Shown: positions 52,575 to 61,692, counted from the stretch's first letter. The stretch: 64,000 nucleotides of DNA from an uncultured Lachnospiraceae bacterium (GCA_944384125.1 CALWSF010000012.1:1-64000), one strand, 5' to 3'. Translations and numbers: made by a program. The notes: generated by a model from the letters alone, not told the origin.

Positions 52575-53504
52575 ATGGGAAAAATTTATGAGGGAATTGA
52601 AGAACTGATAGGTCATACACCGCTTGTAAAATTAAACCGCCTTGCGGCTGCGGAGGAAACGGGAGCTGCAATTCTTGCAAAGCTTGAGCTTTTTAATCCG
52701 GCAGGCAGTGCTAAAGACAGAGTGGGACTGCAGATGATTCTGGATGCGGAAGAGGCAGGTCTCATAAAACCGGGCAGTGTTATCATTGAACCGACCAGCG
52801 GAAATACGGGAGTTGGCCTTGCGGCTGCGGCTGCAGCCAGGGGATATCATACCCGGATTGTCATGCCGGACAGTATGAGCGAGGAGCGGAGGAAGCTGCT
52901 GAAAGCCCATGGAGCAGAGCTGATCCTGACCGATGGGGCCAAAGGAATGGCAGGGGCCATTGAGAAGGCGGAGGAGCTTCACCGGGAAATGCCGGGCAGC
53001 TGGATTGCCGGACAGTTTACCAATCCATCCAATTCCAGAGCACATTACCTGACAACCGGACCGGAGATATGGGACGATACAGAGGGAAAAGTGGATATAT
53101 TTGTGTCAGCAGTGGGAACCGGCGGCACAATTACAGGTACGGCGCACTATCTGAAGGAGAAAAATCCGTCTGTTCATATTGTGGCAGTGGAGCCGGCGGG
53201 TTCCCCTGTACTTTCCGGCGGAAAACCGGGACGCCACAATCTTCAGGGAATAGGTGCGGGATTTATTCCGGAAGTACTGGACACAGAATGTTATGATGAA
53301 ATTGTGACGGTTCACGAGGAAGATGCTTACCGCATGAGCCGGCTTCTGGCGGAAAAAGAAGGATTTCTTGTGGGAATCTCATCCGGCGCTGCACTCTGGG
53401 CGGCAGTTCAGGTTGCAAAAAGACCGGAAAATTCCGGAAAACAGGTGGTTGTGCTTCTTCCTGATACGGGTGAACGTTACCTGTCTACGGAGCTTTTTGC
53501 GTGA
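52575..53504 (+). CDS. cysK: Cysteine synthase (O-acetylserine sulfhydrylase)
   Basis: The 309-residue PLP enzyme makes cysteine from O-acetylserine and sulfide. It has [12 protein letters not shown], the PLP Lys in [11 protein letters not shown] near 43, the [10 protein letters not shown] loop, the [15 protein letters not shown] phosphate loop, and SSGAAL near the end. ATG at 52575 follows GGGAGTG by 8 nt. Confidence 0.96.
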   Translation: MGKIYEGIEELIGHTPLVKLNRLAAAEETGAAILAKLELFNPAGSAKDRVGLQMILDAEEAGLIKPGSVIIEPTSGNTGVGLAAAAAARGYHTRIVMPDSMSEERRKLLKAHGAELILTDGAKGMAGAIEKAEELHREMPGSWIAGQFTNPSNSRAHYLTTGPEIWDDTEGKVDIFVSAVGTGGTITGTAHYLKEKNPSVHIVAVEPAGSPVLSGGKPGRHNLQGIGAGFIPEVLDTECYDEIVTVHEEDAYRMSRLLAEKEGFLVGISSGAALWAAVQVAKRPENSGKQVVVLLPDTGERYLSTELFA

Positions 53505-53575
53505 TGTCATGTCAGATACGCAGGGACAGGCATTGTCCGGCGTATTAAAAAAGCATTAATATTTGCCTGAATCTA

Positions 53576-53604
53576 TTGATAGCCGGACAGATATTCTGTA
53601 TGAT
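53576..53604 (+). promoter_or_regulatory. Promoter of a miniature transcription unit
   Basis: TTGATA (53576-53581), a 17-bp spacer and TATGAT (53599-53604). It lies in the 330-bp gap between cysK and the CNNM gene. Confidence 0.7.
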
Positions 53605-53654
53605 ATAGTCACATTTTTGTGTGAGACTTTACAGAAACTGAGGTGCAATAACAG

Positions 53655-53729
53655 ATGGACGACGGCTCTGCTGACGGGGACGCGGATAATAGAAATAATA
53701 TAAAAATGCAGAATACGAAAGGGGCATGA
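53655..53729 (+). CDS. Possible 24-residue acidic peptide
   Basis: The ORF starts with ATG 9 nt after GAGGTG and begins MDDGSADGDADN. It ends inside the left arm of the hairpin at 53718-53759. The peptide has no signal or membrane segment. It may be a leader peptide, a small protein or accidental in a small RNA. It lies completely within the promoter-to-terminator unit. Confidence 0.35.
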   Translation: MDDGSADGDADNRNNIKMQNTKGA

Positions 53730-53759
53730 TCTGTTTTTAAAAACAGGTCATGCCTCTTT
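53718..53759 (+). terminator. Terminator-like hairpin before the CNNM gene
   Basis: AAAGGGGCATGATCTGTTTTT pairs along almost its full length with AAAAACAGGTCATGCCTCTTT, leaving almost no loop. The T-tract is at the end of the right arm, so termination strength is uncertain. Confidence 0.6.
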
Positions 53760-53834
53760 GTGCTGTAATTGACCTCATATACAGGAATGTCTGCACAGAA
53801 AAAATATATTATTCAGAAAAAGGAGAAGGATTAT

Positions 53835-55181
53835 ATGGGAGAATTGCCACAACAGCTGTTAATACAGGCAGCACTGATTTTATTAAACGCGTTTTTTGCG
53901 TCAGCTGAGATTGCTGTCATATCGCTGAATACGGCAAAATTAAAGAAACTGCAGGAAAATGGAGACAAAACGGCAGGAAAGCTGCTGCGGCTGGCGGAAC
54001 AGCCGTCAGGTTTTCTTTCCACTATACAGATTGGCATAACACTTGCCGGATTTCTGGGAAGTGCTTTTGCGGCGGAAAACTTTTCTGACGGTCTGACCCG
54101 GTGGATCTGTGATGATCTGGGTATAGCGGTTCTGCCGGAACGGATGGTATCGACAGTTTCAGTCATTATTATAACAATTATACTGTCCTATTTTACGCTG
54201 ATTCTGGGAGAACTGGTTCCGAAACGAATTGCCATGCAGAAACCCTATGAAGTGGCCAAAATAGCCTGTGGCGTGGTAACTGCCATTGCGTTTCTGATGC
54301 GCCCGGTAATTGCATTCCTGGCATTTTCCACTAACACAGTTTTGAAATGCCTGCATATGAAGACAGAGGCGGAGGAAGATCAGGTTACGGAAGATGAGAT
54401 ACGTCTGATGATAGACCTGGGAAAAGAAAACGGGGCTATTGATGAGGAAGAAAAGACCTGGCTGCAGAATGTGTTTGAGTTCGGCGACACTACGGTAGAA
54501 GAGGCGATGACAAGGGAGTTTGATGTGGAATCTCTTTCAGTAACAGACAGTGAGGAGGCGGTCCTCCGGAAAATACGGGATACAGGGCTTTCGCGTTTCC
54601 CCGTGTATGATGAGGCAGGAGAAGATATTCTGGGAATTCTCTATGCGAGAGAGTATCTGCTGAATATAAGCGGAGGAAAGAAAAAGCCGCTGAGAGAACT
54701 GCTGCATGTGCCGTATTTTGTTCCGGAGTCTATTCACACTGATCAGCTGTTCCGTGATATGCAGCAGAAAAAAGTACACATGGCGATAGTGGTAGATGAA
54801 TATGGTAATATCAGCGGTATTATCACAATGGAGGATCTTCTGGAAGAAATTGTGGGAAATATCTATGATGAATTTGATCAGGAGGAAGAGCCGGAGGCTG
54901 AAAAGCTTGGAGAAAACAAATGGAGATTTCCGGGAGACACGCCGGTAGAAGAAATCGGAGAGGCATTGGGAGTGCAGCTTCCGGAATCCGATGATTATGA
55001 TACCATAGGAGGACTTATTCTCAATTGTCTGGGCTCTGTTCCCGGAGACGGTACGGTAGTGGATGTCGAGACGGGAGGAATTGCAATACGGGCGGAAAGA
55101 ATAAAAGGGCGCCGGATTGAATCAGTTATTGTGGAAAGACTCAGGCCGGCCGAAGAAAATGAGAAAGAGGCAGTCTCATAA
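53835..55181 (+). CDS. CNNM/CorC-type membrane protein (hemolysin family)
   Basis: The 448-residue protein has an N-terminal CNNM (DUF21) domain with about four membrane helices (to about 165), two CBS domains (about 195-320) and a C-terminal CorC_HlyC domain (about 340-430, with GDTPVEEIGEALGVQLP and YDTIGGLILNCLGSVPGDG). Relatives export or regulate Mg2+ or other divalent ions. ATG at 53835 follows AAGGAG; a longer frame opens at 53769. Confidence 0.93.
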   Translation: MGELPQQLLIQAALILLNAFFASAEIAVISLNTAKLKKLQENGDKTAGKLLRLAEQPSGFLSTIQIGITLAGFLGSAFAAENFSDGLTRWICDDLGIAVLPERMVSTVSVIIITIILSYFTLILGELVPKRIAMQKPYEVAKIACGVVTAIAFLMRPVIAFLAFSTNTVLKCLHMKTEAEEDQVTEDEIRLMIDLGKENGAIDEEEKTWLQNVFEFGDTTVEEAMTREFDVESLSVTDSEEAVLRKIRDTGLSRFPVYDEAGEDILGILYAREYLLNISGGKKKPLRELLHVPYFVPESIHTDQLFRDMQQKKVHMAIVVDEYGNISGIITMEDLLEEIVGNIYDEFDQEEEPEAEKLGENKWRFPGDTPVEEIGEALGVQLPESDDYDTIGGLILNCLGSVPGDGTVVDVETGGIAIRAERIKGRRIESVIVERLRPAEENEKEAVS

Positions 55182-55238
55182 AGCGTTTGTGAAAAGAAAG
55201 GGTTTTGTCTGTTATTTTAATAAAATTAAAAATAATGG

Positions 55239-55267
55239 TTGCAAATTTCAAAAAAACCCAATAAAAT
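55239..55267 (+). promoter_or_regulatory. Promoter of the DUF1576 leader
   Basis: TTGCAA (55239-55244), a 17-bp spacer and TAAAAT (55262-55267). The transcript would start near 55274, giving a leader of about 136 nt. Confidence 0.65.
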
Positions 55268-55308
55268 AATTAAGTAAATATTTTTAGCGTTTTTTTAACA
55301 GAAAAACA

Positions 55309-55408
55309 GGTATGCAAAAGTAACTATTCAGCCTTCTTTTGCTCCGCGGGCCAGCCCCCACGTGGCAAGGCAATAGATTTTGCATACCTTTTTTGAAAGG
55401 TGTGCATG
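55309..55408 (+). promoter_or_regulatory. Structured 5' leader, candidate riboswitch
   Basis: The outer helix P1 pairs GGTATGCAAAA (55309-55319) with TTTTGCATACC (55378-55388). Nested inside are CTATT/AATAG and GCCTT/AAGGC and then GCCA/TGGC. Six T follow P1. The right strand of P1 plus the T-run (55381-55391) can instead pair over 11 positions with 55396-55406, which contains the ribosome site AAAGGTG. The two helices exclude each other, as in a translational switch. No promoter fits between this element and the ATG at 55410, so the gene must be transcribed through it. I do not recognise a known class. Confidence 0.65.
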
Positions 55409-55409
55409 T

Positions 55410-56690
55410 ATGATCAATATGAAATCTCTGTCCAGAGAGAATAAGTTTTTTCTTCTGGCGCTGATTCCAGTTTATTTTATTGTGGTGGGTCTGTGTGTTC
55501 AGCCGCTGGACTCCATTATTCAGGGGCTTTATCATATGATACGGGAACCGGACTTTCTGATTACCGATTATATCGCGGTTGGAGGAATGGGGGCGGCATT
55601 TATAAATGCCGGCGCCATGGCACTGCTCAGTCTGGCTTTTGTTTACTATCTGGACATGGAGATGGATGGACATACAATCACTTCATGTTGTCTGATGTTT
55701 GGATTTTCTCTTTTTGGAAAAAATCTTGTAAATATCTGGGCTATTCTTTTTGGTGTTTTTATCTATGCCAACTACCACAAAACACATCTGTCCCGGTATA
55801 TATATGTGGGAATTTACGGTACCAGCCTGTCGCCCATTATTACCCAGATTATGCATATTGTGGAGATGCCGTTTGCACAGCGCGTATGCCTTTCTTTATT
55901 TGTAGGAATATGCATCGGCTTTGTTCTGCCGCCGCTGTCTACGCATGTTCATTTTTCTCATATGGGTTATTCTCTGTACAATGTGGGATTTTCTGCGGGA
56001 ATTATTGCCACGGTTGTTGTTTCGGCACTTAAGTCTTTTGGAATAGAGACAGAGCAGCGCCTTATATGGTCCAGCGGAAACAATGATCTGCTTCTCGGAC
56101 TTTTATTCGCCCTGTTTGGGGGAATGGCTCTCTCTGCTTTGCTTCTGGGCGGAGAAGATGTGGTCCGATCGTACTGCAGGATTCTGAAAACCTCGGGTAT
56201 AGGCGGAACGGATTATCTGAAAGATGAAGGCGGCCTTGCCGTTGCTCTGAATATGGGCATAAATGGTTTCTTTGCCACTTTTTTTGTTGTTGCGGTAGGA
56301 TCGGAGCTGAACGGCCCCACCATAGGCGGAATTTTTACCATAGTCGGATTTGCCTCAACAGGAAAACATCTGCGAAATATCTGCCCCATTATGATTGGTG
56401 TGTGCCTTGCCAGCCTGACGGGATTCTGGTCGATCAATGATCCGTCAGCGATGCTGGCGCTTCTGTTTTCCACAACGCTGGCGCCTGTGGCCGGAGAATT
56501 CGGAATTTTCTGCGGTATTCTGGCAGGATTTCTTCATACATCTGTGGCGCTGAATATCGGGATTGTGTATGGCGGGATGAATCTTTACAATAACGGATTT
56601 GCCGGTGGTATTGTGGCTATCTTTATGGTTCCGGTTATCCAGTCTATCCGTGATCGGGTCGCAAGAGCAAAGGGCGATCTTTCGCTCTGA
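55410..56690 (+). CDS. DUF1576 family multipass membrane protein
   Basis: The 426-residue protein has about ten to twelve membrane segments and looks like two related halves, each with an N(V/I)G(F/I)..G(I/G) segment (YNVGFSAGII in the first, LYNNGFAGGIV in the second). It is assigned to DUF1576 by its overall pattern; the function is unknown, but transport of a small molecule or ion is plausible. The ATG at 55410 has AAAGGTG 7 nt upstream, within the switching leader. Confidence 0.82.
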   Translation: MINMKSLSRENKFFLLALIPVYFIVVGLCVQPLDSIIQGLYHMIREPDFLITDYIAVGGMGAAFINAGAMALLSLAFVYYLDMEMDGHTITSCCLMFGFSLFGKNLVNIWAILFGVFIYANYHKTHLSRYIYVGIYGTSLSPIITQIMHIVEMPFAQRVCLSLFVGICIGFVLPPLSTHVHFSHMGYSLYNVGFSAGIIATVVVSALKSFGIETEQRLIWSSGNNDLLLGLLFALFGGMALSALLLGGEDVVRSYCRILKTSGIGGTDYLKDEGGLAVALNMGINGFFATFFVVAVGSELNGPTIGGIFTIVGFASTGKHLRNICPIMIGVCLASLTGFWSINDPSAMLALLFSTTLAPVAGEFGIFCGILAGFLHTSVALNIGIVYGGMNLYNNGFAGGIVAIFMVPVIQSIRDRVARAKGDLSL

Positions 56691-56730
56691 TTGCAGTGTC
56701 CGGGCATGTGCAGTGCCGGGGACAGTCAGC

Positions 56731-57495
56731 TTATGTGGCTGTGTTATCTAAAATATTGAGAATATTTGCCAGCTCTTCAGCAGGAATCTGCCCGGGAGCG
56801 GAAGCATGTCCGGCAGTTCCAAATGTTACACAGGAACCTGAGATGGCACCGCCCATTCTGCTCAGCACGCCCAGCCTGCCCATGGACATGGTAATGACAG
56901 GAAAATCAGGAAATCTCTCATTCATGGCAAGAGAGGCTTCCATGAGGGTAAGTACATCCCGCTTTGTATGAGGCATGACGGCATATTTTCCGATATCGGC
57001 TCCCAGCAGATGCATTTTGTCCAGACTGGAAAGGAGATCTTCGCGGGACGGGGTTTTCCGGAAATCGTGGCGTGAGCCGATAACGTATACGCCCTGACGG
57101 TGTGCTGCATGGATCAGGCGTGAAAAAATATCATCGCCCATGGAAAGCTCTGCATCTGCCAGATCAATGAGACCTGTATCAGCAGCTGCGCGGCAGCAGG
57201 CCAGATAGTCATCAGGAGCCATATCTGTATTTCCGCCCTCGGAACGTGTGCGGATGGTAAAAAGAAGAGGGATTTCCCCCAGCGTACGGCGAAGCATCTG
57301 AAGAACCTCCTCCAGGCGGCCGGGAATTAAAAGATCGTCAAAAAAATCGGCCCGCCATTCAGCCAGATCGCAGGGAACCTGCAGGAGTTTTCTGCATTCC
57401 TCTTCCAGGGAAATAATATTTGTCTGTGTCAGCGGTATGCAGATTTTTGGCTTTCCGGTGCCGATCGAAATATTTCTTATCTGAATTGCAGCCAT
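56731..57495 (-). CDS. aroD: Type I 3-dehydroquinate dehydratase
   Basis: The 254-residue TIM-barrel enzyme of the shikimate pathway has the catalytic His in GSRHDFRKTP and the Schiff-base Lys in GKYAVMP, with CIPLTQTN near the start and SMGRLGVLSRMGG near the end. The start at 57495 follows GGAGGAT by 5 nt. It is a single gene with a strong promoter. Confidence 0.95.
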   Translation of the reverse strand: MAAIQIRNISIGTGKPKICIPLTQTNIISLEEECRKLLQVPCDLAEWRADFFDDLLIPGRLEEVLQMLRRTLGEIPLLFTIRTRSEGGNTDMAPDDYLACCRAAADTGLIDLADAELSMGDDIFSRLIHAAHRQGVYVIGSRHDFRKTPSREDLLSSLDKMHLLGADIGKYAVMPHTKRDVLTLMEASLAMNERFPDFPVITMSMGRLGVLSRMGGAISGSCVTFGTAGHASAPGQIPAEELANILNILDNTAT

Positions 57496-57548
57496 AATAT
57501 CCTCCATGTGACAGTGCCGGAAAGTATACCGGCTGATTTTATGTTATC

Positions 57549-57577
57549 AGTATAAAAGGATGTATTATTTCTGTCAA
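57549..57577 (-). promoter_or_regulatory. Promoter of aroD
   Basis: On the minus strand TTGACA (plus 57572-57577), a 17-bp spacer and TATACT (plus 57549-57554) match the consensus closely. Confidence 0.85.
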
Positions 57578-57604
57578 ATAAAAAAGCGGTCTGTTGTGCT
57601 GCTG

Positions 57605-57624
57605 TGTTAAAATACTTTTTAACA
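57605..57624. promoter_or_regulatory. 8-bp dyad upstream of aroD and the antiporter gene
   Basis: TGTTAAAA-TACT-TTTTAACA is a perfect inverted repeat just upstream of the aroD -35, in the 291-bp divergent gap. It may be an operator for either gene. No clear plus-strand promoter could be fixed. Confidence 0.45.
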
Positions 57625-57786
57625 GGATTGCAACACAAATTTACTGACGTTTTTCCGGTGTTTTATAGTAAGATATAAGCACGGCCTGATCTTTGACGGT
57701 AATTTCCGGTACTCCGCCTGGAGACGGCTGTGGCCGGCGCGTGAGGCCGGTCAGGTATTGAGCAATGGATAAAGGAGTGGTTTAAC

Positions 57787-59415
57787 ATCGCAACATCATT
57801 TTTACTTCTGATTATTTCGGCTGTCATTTTTATTTGTATTTTTGGAAGCCGCCTGTCCGGCCGAATCGGCGTTCCTACACTGTTTGTTTTTATGGCTCTG
57901 GGGATGGCGTTTGGCTCTGACGGGATATTTAAAATATCTTTTGATAATTTTGTACTAGCAGAACAGATTTGTTCAGTTGCGCTTATTTTCATTATGTTTT
58001 ATGGCGGTTTTGGAACACGGTGGAGTGAGGCCAGGCCGGTGGCGGGAAAATCAATTCTTCTGTCTTCAGCGGGAGTGGTTCTGACAGCGCTTTTTACCGG
58101 AATCTTCTGTCATTTTGCGCTTAAAATGGATCTTCTGGAAGGACTTCTCCTCGGGGCAGTTTTGGGGTCGACAGACGCAGCCTCCGTCTTTTCGATTCTC
58201 CGCTCAAAAAAACTGAATCTGAAATATGGCACTGCGTCCATGCTGGAGCTGGAAAGCGGAAGCAATGATCCCTTTGCATATATGATGACGGTCGTGATAC
58301 TTTCAGCTATTTCGGGCCCTATGGATATGGGAGGGATGGCTCTGCTGCTGGTCCGGCAGCTGTTTTTCGGCCTTCTGATAGGGGCTGCGGCAGCCTGGCT
58401 GGCAGCCTGGTTTATGAAGCGGTTTGCTTTTTACGGAGAAGGATTTGACACAATTTTTGTTTTTGCTGTGGCCATTGCTTCTTACGCACTCTCTTCTGTG
58501 CTGGGAGGAAACGGATATTTAAGTACATATCTCACAGGAATTATTCTTGGGAACTGTGAGCTGAAAAATCAGAGACCGCTGGTAAGTTTTTTTGATGCTT
58601 TCACAGGGCTGATGCAGATTCTTCTGTTTTTCCTTCTGGGACTGCTGTCATTTCCGTCTCAGATGCCTGCTCTGGTTCTGCCTGCGCTGGCAATTGCTCT
58701 TTTTCTGACGTTTATTGCACGTCCGGCGGCTGTAGGTATTCTGCTTGCCCCTTTCCGGCCTCCCATAGGGCAGTATGCCGTAATTTCCTGGGCAGGGCTG
58801 CGAGGAGCGGCTTCAATTGTTTTTGCCATTATGGTAATGGCGGAGGAAGGCTATGATATGAATTATGATATCTTCCATATTGTGTTCTGCGTAGTGCTTT
58901 TTTCCATTATACTTCAGGGCTCGCTTCTTCCCGCCGTGGCTTCGGGATGTAAAATGATTGATGATAAGGGCAATGTAATGCGGACTTTTTCGGATTATAC
59001 AGAAGATATGCAGATACAGTTTGTCCAGCTTTTTATCGGATCTGAGCATCCGTGGAAGGATAAGAAAATCTGTGATATAGAGCTTCTTCCCGGTCTGTTG
59101 ATTGCTGTGATAAAAAGGGGAGAGAGCGTTGTTGTTCCCAAGGGCCAGACAGTTATAAAGGAAGGCGACACGGTAGTCATGGGAGCTGAGGGATTTGCGG
59201 ACAATCAGGAGATCCTTTTGAGAGAGATACATATGACGCCGGAACACCGGTGGTGCGGCCGGAAAATTTCGGAGGCCAGGTTTTATAAGAATACAATTAT
59301 TGTAATGATAAAGCGTGGCAGTCAGGTACTGATACCGGACGGAGGCACAAAGATACAGGATGGAGATATTGTGGTTGTATATTCACAGAAGCTTCCAACA
59401 GAGGAAAGTGCATAG
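57787..59415 (+). CDS. CPA1-type Na+/K+:H+ antiporter with TrkA-C domains and non-canonical start
   Basis: The protein (about 542 residues) has some twelve membrane helices and two C-terminal TrkA-C-like cytoplasmic domains (after about residue 400), as in NhaP2/CvrA antiporters. Transport-site motifs ELESGSNDP and the conserved LRGAASIVFA are present. The first ATG in frame is at 57892, inside or just after helix 1. Upstream to the stop at 57742 there is no ATG, GTG or TTG in frame, yet the sequence codes a good first helix. ATC at 57787 has AAAGGAG 9 nt upstream and is taken as the probable start. A 6-codon ORF (57765-57785) ends one base before it. Confidence 0.82.
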   Translation: MATSFLLLIISAVIFICIFGSRLSGRIGVPTLFVFMALGMAFGSDGIFKISFDNFVLAEQICSVALIFIMFYGGFGTRWSEARPVAGKSILLSSAGVVLTALFTGIFCHFALKMDLLEGLLLGAVLGSTDAASVFSILRSKKLNLKYGTASMLELESGSNDPFAYMMTVVILSAISGPMDMGGMALLLVRQLFFGLLIGAAAAWLAAWFMKRFAFYGEGFDTIFVFAVAIASYALSSVLGGNGYLSTYLTGIILGNCELKNQRPLVSFFDAFTGLMQILLFFLLGLLSFPSQMPALVLPALAIALFLTFIARPAAVGILLAPFRPPIGQYAVISWAGLRGAASIVFAIMVMAEEGYDMNYDIFHIVFCVVLFSIILQGSLLPAVASGCKMIDDKGNVMRTFSDYTEDMQIQFVQLFIGSEHPWKDKKICDIELLPGLLIAVIKRGESVVVPKGQTVIKEGDTVVMGAEGFADNQEILLREIHMTPEHRWCGRKISEARFYKNTIIVMIKRGSQVLIPDGGTKIQDGDIVVVYSQKLPTEESA

Positions 59416-59424
59416 GAGGAGATT

Positions 59425-59976
59425 ATGGAATTTCTGGATATTGTGGACGGGGAAGGGAAACCTACGGGAAAAACAGTGGAGCGCAGCCGGGCGCATGCAG
59501 AGGGGATTCGTCATCGGACGGCCCATGTATGGCTTTTGCGGCACAGGGCGGGAGAAACAGAGGTGCTGCTCCAGAAAAGAAGTTCCCGGAAAGATTCTTT
59601 TCCGGGATGCTACGATATTTCCAGTGCGGGTCATATCCCGGCCGGGAGCGGTGTAATGGAGTCAGCCTTGCGTGAACTGGAAGAGGAACTGGGAATTGCG
59701 GCTGAGCAGAAGAATCTGATCTGGCTGGGACCTAGAAAAACATTCCACGAAACCAGTTTTTATGGCCGCCCGTTTGTGGATAACTAGGCGTGTTTTGTAT
59801 ATTGCATGTGGATGGATGCAGAGCCGGAGCAGATGAAACTGCAGGAATCGGAAGTGGAGTCGGTTAAGTGGTTTTCTCTTTCAGACTGTCTTAAAATGGT
59901 CAGGGAAAACACAGCACCACATTGTCTTTATGAGGATGAGGTGCTGATGCTTTTTAAAGCAGCCGCAGGTTTTTAA
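59425..59976 (+). pseudogene. NUDIX hydrolase interrupted by an in-frame amber codon
   Basis: The frame starts at ATG 59425 after GGAGG and encodes the Nudix box (GHIPAGSGVMESALRELEEELGI) near residue 75. It is stopped by TAG at 59785-59787 (codon 121). The same frame then continues for 62 codons in clear family sequence (EVESVKWFSLSD, then YEDEVLMLF) to TAA at 59976. The total of 183 residues is the usual length for IDI-like Nudix proteins. A single C-to-T change (CAG to TAG) would explain it. The truncated 120-residue product keeps the Nudix box but loses the C-terminal strands. Confidence 0.82.
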
Positions 59977-60004
59977 TGAAATACTGTTTTATATCAGAAA
60001 ACAT

Positions 60005-60053
60005 AAAAATCCCGTGTGTATGCCTTGTAATTCTGCATACGCACGGGATTTTT
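60005..60053. terminator. Bidirectional terminator between the NUDIX and dnaJ-type genes
   Basis: AAAAATCCCGTGTGTATGC and GCATACGCACGGGATTTTT pair over 19 positions with one wobble. T-runs exist at both ends. Confidence 0.92.
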
Positions 60054-60058
60054 ATGCA

Positions 60059-61129
60059 TCAGGCGGCACTTTTTCCGCCTTTGCCTCCGTCGTGTCCGTT
60101 TTTCTGGCAGAGCCGTTCAAATTCTCTCAGCTTTTCCTCTTCTTCCCGTGTCAGATTCCGGGGAACCTGAATCTGAACGGTAACATACTGATCGCCCCGC
60201 ACAGAAGGAGTTTTCATAGATGCAATTCCTTTTCCTTTCAGTTTGATTTTTGTGCCGCAGGCGGTGCCGGGGCGTATTTTACAGAGAACGTTGCCATACA
60301 GCGTGGATACGAGCGCTTCGCCGCCAAAAACGGCAGTCGTAAACGGGATTTCAACGGATGTGTAAACATCCATTCCCTTTCGCTCATAGCCGGGTTTCTG
60401 TCCCACTGAAATGTGCAGGAGGAGATCTCCGGGCGGACCATTTCCAATACCGGGGTTTCCTTTTCCTCTCAGACGGACGCTTTTGCCGCTCTCGATTCCT
60501 GCCGGAATGTGTACCTGAAGGGATTGTGATGCACCTGTCTGGGGATTTTTCAGTGTAATTATTTTATCGCAGCCAAAGGCGGCTTCATCAAAGGTAACGG
60601 AAACATCTGTCTCCAGATCTGTACCTTTCTGGTGGAAAGCTGCACTGCTTCCGTCTTCGAAAGGACTGCCTGAAGAACTGTAGAACCGGTGGAAGCCGCT
60701 GCCGTAATTTTGTTTATTATGCTGTCCCTGCTTCTGTCCGTGCAGAATGTCGCCAAAGATGTCACTAAAGAAGTCATCCATATTGCCATCTTCAAAATGA
60801 TATTCCTTGTATGTTCCGCCGGATGCATGGCGGGCGCCGCCAAAGTGACTGCGGAAAAAGTCATCTGAATCCTGAGTTCCGTATCCGTTCATCGAATTGG
60901 GATCAAAAGCTGCATGGCCAAACTGATCATACAGTTTTTTCTTTTCCGGATCACTTAAAACGGAATATGCCTCAGAAATTTCCTTGAATTTTTGTTCCGC
61001 ATCGGCATTTCCCTTATTGGAATCAGGGTGATATTTTTTGGCGAGCTTCCGATATGCTTTTTTGATGGCGTCTGCGCCGGCGTCTCTGTTTATGCCAAGA
61101 ATTTCATAATAATCTTTTTTTGCTGCCAT
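60059..61129 (-). CDS. DnaJ-type co-chaperone without zinc finger (CbpA/DjlA-like class B)
   Basis: The 356-residue protein has a J domain (about 4-70) with the HPD motif in YHPDSNKG, a Gly/Phe/Ser-rich linker with [11 protein letters not shown], and two C-terminal beta domains (about 170-330). The four CxxCxGxG zinc motifs of DnaJ are absent. It would stimulate DnaK. ATG at 61129 follows GGAGGTGA. It lies downstream of hsp20 with a terminator between them. Confidence 0.92.
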   Translation of the reverse strand: MAAKKDYYEILGINRDAGADAIKKAYRKLAKKYHPDSNKGNADAEQKFKEISEAYSVLSDPEKKKLYDQFGHAAFDPNSMNGYGTQDSDDFFRSHFGGARHASGGTYKEYHFEDGNMDDFFSDIFGDILHGQKQGQHNKQNYGSGFHRFYSSSGSPFEDGSSAAFHQKGTDLETDVSVTFDEAAFGCDKIITLKNPQTGASQSLQVHIPAGIESGKSVRLRGKGNPGIGNGPPGDLLLHISVGQKPGYERKGMDVYTSVEIPFTTAVFGGEALVSTLYGNVLCKIRPGTACGTKIKLKGKGIASMKTPSVRGDQYVTVQIQVPRNLTREEEEKLREFERLCQKNGHDGGKGGKSAA

Positions 61130-61189
61130 CGCTATCACCTCCTCATACGCTCGATGGTTTTACCGGATTAAAGTATCTTACAGAAAATA

Positions 61190-61227
61190 CGGGTGCCTCA
61201 GGAGAGGGGAAGATCCTGAAGCACCCG
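61190..61227 (-). terminator. Terminator between hsp20 and the dnaJ-type gene
   Basis: CGGGTGCCTCAGGA and TCCTGAAGCACCCG form a 14-position stem with one mismatch. On the minus strand TATTTTC follows. It may be partial, letting some transcripts reach the dnaJ-type gene. Confidence 0.7.
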
Positions 61228-61242
61228 ATAAACTGAAGAATA

Positions 61243-61692
61243 TCAGCCCTCAATAGAGACAAAGTGGTTTTCTTCAACTTCTTTCTGCGCCGGCTTTTTG
61301 GGAATATTCAGTGTAAGAATGCCATTTTCAAATTTTGCGTGAATGTCATTCTCTGTAATATTGTCGCCGATGTAGAAGCGGCGGCTCATGCTGCCGGAAT
61401 AGCGCTCCTGCCGGATGTACTTCGCCGTCTTGCTATTTTCATCTTTTGTATCATTTGCTGCTTCTCTGGATGCACTGACAATGAGCGTTCCGTCTTTAAG
61501 TTCTGCTGTTATTTCTTCCTTTTTGAAGCCTGGAAGATCGATGGATAATTCGTATCCGTTCTCATCTTCCTTAACATCCGTTTTCATAAGCTGGGAAACC
61601 GGCTGGCTGTAAAATGCGCGGTTTAATTCCGGAAAAGACATATTCATCCAGTTATCAAATACGTTATCATTAAAAATGCTCGGTAAAAACAT
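61243..61692 (-). CDS. Small heat shock protein Hsp20/alpha-crystallin
   Basis: The 149-residue holdase has the alpha-crystallin domain (about 40-135) with DVKEDENGYELSIDLPGF, the SRRFYIGDNI strand and the GILTLNIPK motif before a short tail. It carries GGAGAG upstream of the ATG. A consensus promoter with a CIRCE element lies about 150 bp upstream, so HrcA control is likely. Confidence 0.95.
   Translation of the reverse strand: MFLPSIFNDNVFDNWMNMSFPELNRAFYSQPVSQLMKTDVKEDENGYELSIDLPGFKKEEITAELKDGTLIVSASREAANDTKDENSKTAKYIRQERYSGSMSRRFYIGDNITENDIHAKFENGILTLNIPKKPAQKEVEENHFVSIEG

Noticed and set aside
55181-55394. Reading the hairpin at 55309-55394 only as the terminator of the CNNM gene
   Set aside because: The next ATG is 15 nt downstream, leaving no space for a promoter, and the right arm has a strong alternative partner at the ribosome site. 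A terminator role in addition is not excluded.
57771-57789. RF2-type +1 frameshift at GTT-TAA as the sole explanation of the antiporter start
   Set aside because: The Shine-Dalgarno-like element is closer to the shift site than in prfB and slippage from GUU to UUU is poor; an ATC start with good spacing is simpler.
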